The position numbers and the translations under genes were made by a program. The notes beneath the pieces are model-generated. The model made no database searches, had not been told where the DNA came from, and saw nothing but the letters and a program-made list of their open reading frames with translations. This document shows, one piece after another, positions 13,480 to 16,100 of a stretch of 16,100 bases of DNA (positions within the stretch are counted from its first letter, which is position 1; each line of letters begins with the position of its first letter). Source of the DNA: Pseudomonadota bacterium (GTDB taxonomy: Bacteria; Pseudomonadota; Alphaproteobacteria; Rhizobiales; Xanthobacteraceae); contig JAEWHY010000606.1 of the NCBI GenBank assembly GCA_023387555.1, positions 1 to 16,100 on the forward strand, in the 5' to 3' direction.

Positions 13480-14031
13480 TCACGCCTTGAGACGCTCGAT
13501 GAACTTGGCGAAGGCTTCGAGCTGCTGCTTGATGACGGCGCGGGTCGCCTCATCCTTCAGCTCGCCGGTCTTGTCGTCGAACTTGTTCTGCGCCTGCGCC
13601 ACCAGCACTTCCGGCGTGTTGAACACGAATGCGTTCAGGAACACCATCGATTGCCGCATGTGATATTGCATGCGCGCGCCGCCGAGGATGCCCATCGAGC
13701 AGGATTGCAGGCAGATCGGCTTGTTGGCGAAGGGCTGATCCTTCATGCGCGAGACCCAGTCGATCGCGTTCTTGAGCCCGCCCGGGATCGTCCAGTTGTA
13801 CTCCGGCGAGACGATGATCACGCCGTCGGCCGCGCGAATGGCGTCGGACAAGGCGGTCGCCGCCGGCGGAAAACCCTCGGCCTGCAGATCGCTGTTGTAG
13901 AGCGGCATCTCGATCGACGGTGACGGCGTAATCGTCATGCCGGAGGGCGCGAGGCTCGGCAGCAGGTTGGCCAGCATGCGGTTGAACGAGCCCTTGCGCA
14001 GGCTTCCGCAGATCGTAATCACGTTCGACAT
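13480..14031 (-). CDS. NAD(P)H-dependent FMN reductase (flavodoxin-like), copy 2
   Basis: The 183-residue protein is a paralogue of its downstream neighbour. The phosphate loop GSLRKGSFN and flavin loop SPEYNWTIPGGLKNAIDWVS are conserved, and the C-terminal helix QQLEAFAKFIERLKA is similar. Differences cluster in the loop after strand two (SIEMPLYNSDLQAEGFPPAA) and in the CLQSCSMGILGGARMQYH block, which has two extra cysteines where copy 1 has QSASTG. Subunits of this family pair over the flavin, so the two copies might form a heterodimer or have different substrates. The start at 14031 has AAGAGGT at good spacing; the upstream extension of the open frame is not coding-like. It is first of the two-gene unit and lies 143 bp downstream of the Bug-protein gene. 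Confidence 0.92.
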   Translation of the reverse strand: MSNVITICGSLRKGSFNRMLANLLPSLAPSGMTITPSPSIEMPLYNSDLQAEGFPPAATALSDAIRAADGVIIVSPEYNWTIPGGLKNAIDWVSRMKDQPFANKPICLQSCSMGILGGARMQYHMRQSMVFLNAFVFNTPEVLVAQAQNKFDDKTGELKDEATRAVIKQQLEAFAKFIERLKA

Positions 14032-14122
14032 TTCGCAAACCTCTTGACGCGATTGGGATATTGCAACTCCGGCAGGCCGCTGTTTAGCGATGCCGCAGCC
14101 AAATGTCATCTGGACGAATGCG

Positions 14123-14151
14123 CATGGGCCGCCATGCCCTGGCGGCCCATG
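14123..14151 (-). terminator. Perfect 11-bp hairpin after the Bug-protein gene
   Basis: CATGGGCCGCC (14123-14133) and GGCGGCCCATG (14141-14151) pair perfectly around a 7-nt loop, 23 bp past the Bug-protein stop on the minus strand. No T-run follows, so it may be a Rho-aided terminator or a stabilising 3' structure separating it from the FMN reductases. Confidence 0.65.
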
Positions 14152-14174
14152 TCATCGGCGGTGGGCAGCAACGC

Positions 14175-15155
14175 CTAGCGCTGCTCGATGCCCGCCTTCT
14201 TCATGAGATCGCTCCACTTGGCGATTTCAGAGTTGACGTGCCTGGTCAGTTCCTCGTTGGTCGAGGTCTTGACCACGATCCCGGTCTTGGCAATCGCCGC
14301 CTTGACCTCATCCTTGGCGAGCACGGCGTGAACTTCCTTGGTCAGCTTGTCGACAATCGGCTTCGGCGTGCCGGCCGGCAGGGCGAGTCCGTACCAGCTC
14401 GACACGTCGTAACCGGGAACCCCCGCTTCCGCGAGCGTCGGCAGATCCGGATAGGCCGCGTTGCGCTCGGTCGAAGTAACGGCCAGCGGCGTCACGTTGC
14501 CGGACGCGATCTGGCCACGCACCGCTGGCAGCAGCTCGAAGGTGAGCTGCACCTCGTTCTGCATCAGCGAGGTGATGACCTCGGGTGTGGTCTTGAACGG
14601 TACGTGCTTGATGTCGGTGCCGGACAGCACCCGGAACAATTCGCCTGCAAAATGCTGCGTGGTGCCGACGCCGCCGGCGGCGCCGTAATTGTATTTGCCG
14701 GGATTGGCCTTGGCCTCGGCGAGCAGCCCCTTCACGTCCTTCACCGGGAATTTCGGCGCGGCGACCAGCAGCAGCGGCACGGTGCCGATCTGCGTGACCA
14801 TGTCGAAATCCTTCACCGAGTCATACGGCAGCTTCTTGTAGAGCGCGCCCGCGACCGCATGAGCATTGCTCAGCACCAGCACGGTGTAGCCGTCCTTCCC
14901 GGCCTTCGCGACCTGATCGGCACCGAGCGTCGAACCCGCACCCGGCTTGTTCTCGACCACGAAGCTCTGTCCAAGCTTCTCCTGCAATTGCTGGGCGATG
15001 ATGCGGCTGACGATGTCGGTGCCACCGCCGGCGCCGTAAGGCACGAGGAACTTGACCGTCCGCGTCGGCCAGTCCTGCGCGGCGGCCGGGCCTGCGGCGG
15101 CGCCGATAAGACCAAGACCGACAGCCGATGCCACAAGCCATTTTTTCAGATTCAT
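14175..15155 (-). CDS. Bug/TctC-family periplasmic solute-binding protein
   Basis: The 326-residue protein is a tripartite-tricarboxylate-transporter-type binding protein that captures carboxylates in the periplasm. A Sec signal peptide is obvious (MNLKKWLVASAVGLGLIG, cleavage near AAAQDWPTR). The mature start (WPTRTVKFLVPYGAGGGTDI), ENKPGAGSTLGADQVAKA, YNYGAAGGVGTTQHFAGELF and LAEAGVPGYDVSSWYGLALP are hallmark Bug blocks. No TctA/TctB membrane genes are nearby, as is common for Bug proteins in Burkholderiales and Rhizobiales. The ligand is not deducible; Bug proteins bind dicarboxylates, nicotinate and aromatic acids among others. The start at 15155 has GGGAGGAT upstream. It is divergent from the IclR regulator with operator-like repeats between, so its expression is probably controlled by it. 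Confidence 0.93.
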   Translation of the reverse strand: MNLKKWLVASAVGLGLIGAAAGPAAAQDWPTRTVKFLVPYGAGGGTDIVSRIIAQQLQEKLGQSFVVENKPGAGSTLGADQVAKAGKDGYTVLVLSNAHAVAGALYKKLPYDSVKDFDMVTQIGTVPLLLVAAPKFPVKDVKGLLAEAKANPGKYNYGAAGGVGTTQHFAGELFRVLSGTDIKHVPFKTTPEVITSLMQNEVQLTFELLPAVRGQIASGNVTPLAVTSTERNAAYPDLPTLAEAGVPGYDVSSWYGLALPAGTPKPIVDKLTKEVHAVLAKDEVKAAIAKTGIVVKTSTNEELTRHVNSEIAKWSDLMKKAGIEQR

Positions 15156-15207
15156 CCCGCATCCTCCCGTTCCGGTGTGATTGAGCCCGCACTTCGCTGC
15201 GCGGTGT

Positions 15208-15255
15208 GTCGGTGAGATTTGACCGACTTGACCTTGGTTCATGATGGTGAACTAA
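15208..15255. promoter_or_regulatory. Operator-like repeats between the Bug and IclR genes
   Basis: Two inverted repeats lie side by side: GTCGGT-N8-ACCGAC (15208-15227, perfect 6-bp arms) and TTGGTTCA-N6-TGAACTAA (15234-15255, seven of eight bases paired). TTGACC also repeats directly at 15219-15224 and 15228-15233. The second palindrome is in the size range of IclR-family operators and sits 9 bp before the regulator's ATG, consistent with autoregulation. Confidence 0.55.
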
Positions 15256-15263
15256 TTCAAAAA

Positions 15264-16100
15264 ATGAAACCGAAGTCGGACTCCGCTGTCAAGTCGGCCG
15301 ACCGCGCGCTCGATATTCTCGAGTATGTTGCGGATGCGACAGAACCGCCCACCTTCTCGCGGTTGCTGTCCGATCTCGGCGTTCCGCGCAGCAGTTTGTT
15401 TCACCTTCTGAACAACCTGCTGGCCCGCGGTTATCTTGAACAGGAGCGATCAGGCGGGCGCTATCGTCTTGGCGCACGGGTCGAGAAGCTCGCTGCCCGG
15501 CTGAAGGGACCGACCCTCGCCTCCATCGTGCTGCCGCATCTGCGGTCGCTGAGCGATGCGCTCAATGAGACCTCGGGCTTCAATGTATGGAGCGGCGACA
15601 GCGTCGAGGCCATCGCGACCGCGATGGGCCATCAGGCGCTCGCCTTCACCATGAAGGTCGGCGAACGCGCCCCGCTCTATGCGGTATCGTCGGGCAAGAT
15701 CGTCCTGTCGCGCCTGAGCAATGCAGAGCTCGACGACTATCTCCATCGTCTCGACATGCGGCTGATCACCCAACGAACGCTGCAATCGAAAGCGGCGTTG
15801 CGGCGCGAGATCGTGGCGGCGCGAAAGGACGGCTTCGCCTACGCGCGCGAAGAATTCACACCGGGGATTACCGGCATCGCCACCGCGGTGATCAAGGACG
15901 GGGAGTTTCTGGGGACCGTGAATCTCGCGGTGCCATCGGCGCGCTACACCGACAGCCAGGACACCGTATTCCGCCGTGAATTGCGGATCGCCGCCGCGGC
16001 CATCAGCCAGGCGATGCGGACCGGCAGCCGCCGCGCGGACTCACGCGGACTGCAAGTGCAGCGCATCACTGACCCCGGCCGCGCGCGCGGTGGCGCGTAA
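15264..16100 (+). CDS. IclR-family transcriptional regulator
   Basis: The 278-residue regulator has an N-terminal winged helix-turn-helix (SAVKSADRALDILEYVADA, then FSRLLSDLGVPRSSLFHLLN and ARGYLEQERSGGRYRLG) and a C-terminal GAF-like IclR effector domain (KVGERAPLYAVSSGKIVLSR, then REEFTPGITGIATAVIKDGE, GTVNLAVPSARYT). IclR proteins usually regulate an adjacent catabolic or uptake operon in response to a pathway metabolite. I chose the ATG at 15264 over the in-frame TTG at 15219, because the TTG start would put the palindromic operator inside the gene and the domain begins just after MKPKSDSAVK. No clear Shine-Dalgarno is visible. The Arg-rich tail after the effector domain (SRRADSRG onward) is unremarkable. 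The stop codon is the last triplet of the window, so any operon partner downstream is not visible. Confidence 0.92.
   Translation: MKPKSDSAVKSADRALDILEYVADATEPPTFSRLLSDLGVPRSSLFHLLNNLLARGYLEQERSGGRYRLGARVEKLAARLKGPTLASIVLPHLRSLSDALNETSGFNVWSGDSVEAIATAMGHQALAFTMKVGERAPLYAVSSGKIVLSRLSNAELDDYLHRLDMRLITQRTLQSKAALRREIVAARKDGFAYAREEFTPGITGIATAVIKDGEFLGTVNLAVPSARYTDSQDTVFRRELRIAAAAISQAMRTGSRRADSRGLQVQRITDPGRARGGA

Noticed and set aside
12903..14031. A frameshifted single reductase instead of two genes
   Set aside because: Both frames have their own start, ribosome-binding site, phosphate loop and full-length fold, so they are two intact paralogues.
1..16100. CRISPR array, insertion sequence, integrase or defence-system genes
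   Set aside because: No regularly spaced repeats, transposase, recombinase or recognised defence domain is seen on either strand.

Overview
The window is GC-rich DNA from an alphaproteobacterium, most likely a member of the Hyphomicrobiales close to Bradyrhizobium, Rhodopseudomonas or Afipia. That placement is inferred from codon use, from a tripartite-tricarboxylate (Bug/TctC) solute-binding protein beside an IclR regulator, from a FixK/FNR-type box, and from the family types present. Fifteen protein-coding genes are supported: fourteen complete and one cut by the left edge. No rRNA, tRNA, CRISPR array, insertion sequence or prophage gene was found.

Left part (1-5960), mostly housekeeping: the C-terminal part of a large membrane-anchored protein with a glutamine-amidotransferase-like domain; a GNAT acetyltransferase (-); a glutathionyl-hydroquinone reductase (+); a secreted PRC-barrel protein (+); a Nudix hydrolase (-); a metallophosphoesterase (+); and a tail-anchored protein of unknown function (-). 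Genes face each other in pairs, and most convergent junctions hold strong hairpins.

Middle (5961-8954): a gene-free stretch of about 610 bp becomes AT-rich toward its right end. It carries an f1/M13-origin-like tract and a cluster of palindromes. It leads into a two-gene operon: an unusual methyltransferase with an N-terminal helix-turn-helix-like domain, followed 3 bp later by a methylenetetrahydrofolate-reductase-family protein. A textbook bidirectional terminator closes the operon. This one-carbon module and its control region are the best candidate for something undescribed.

Right part (8955-16100), a catabolic region: a gentisate-1,2-dioxygenase-type bicupin and a short-chain dehydrogenase (both -), with a FixK/FNR-like box between them; a SnoaL/NTF2-like protein and a class III Old Yellow Enzyme (both +); two tandem flavodoxin-fold NAD(P)H:FMN reductases (-); a Bug-type periplasmic binding protein (-); and a divergent IclR regulator (+), with an operator-like palindrome in the gap. 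Together these suggest uptake and oxidative or reductive breakdown of an aromatic or enone-type carboxylate. The substrate is not identifiable, and the usual maleylpyruvate isomerase and hydrolase are absent from the window.
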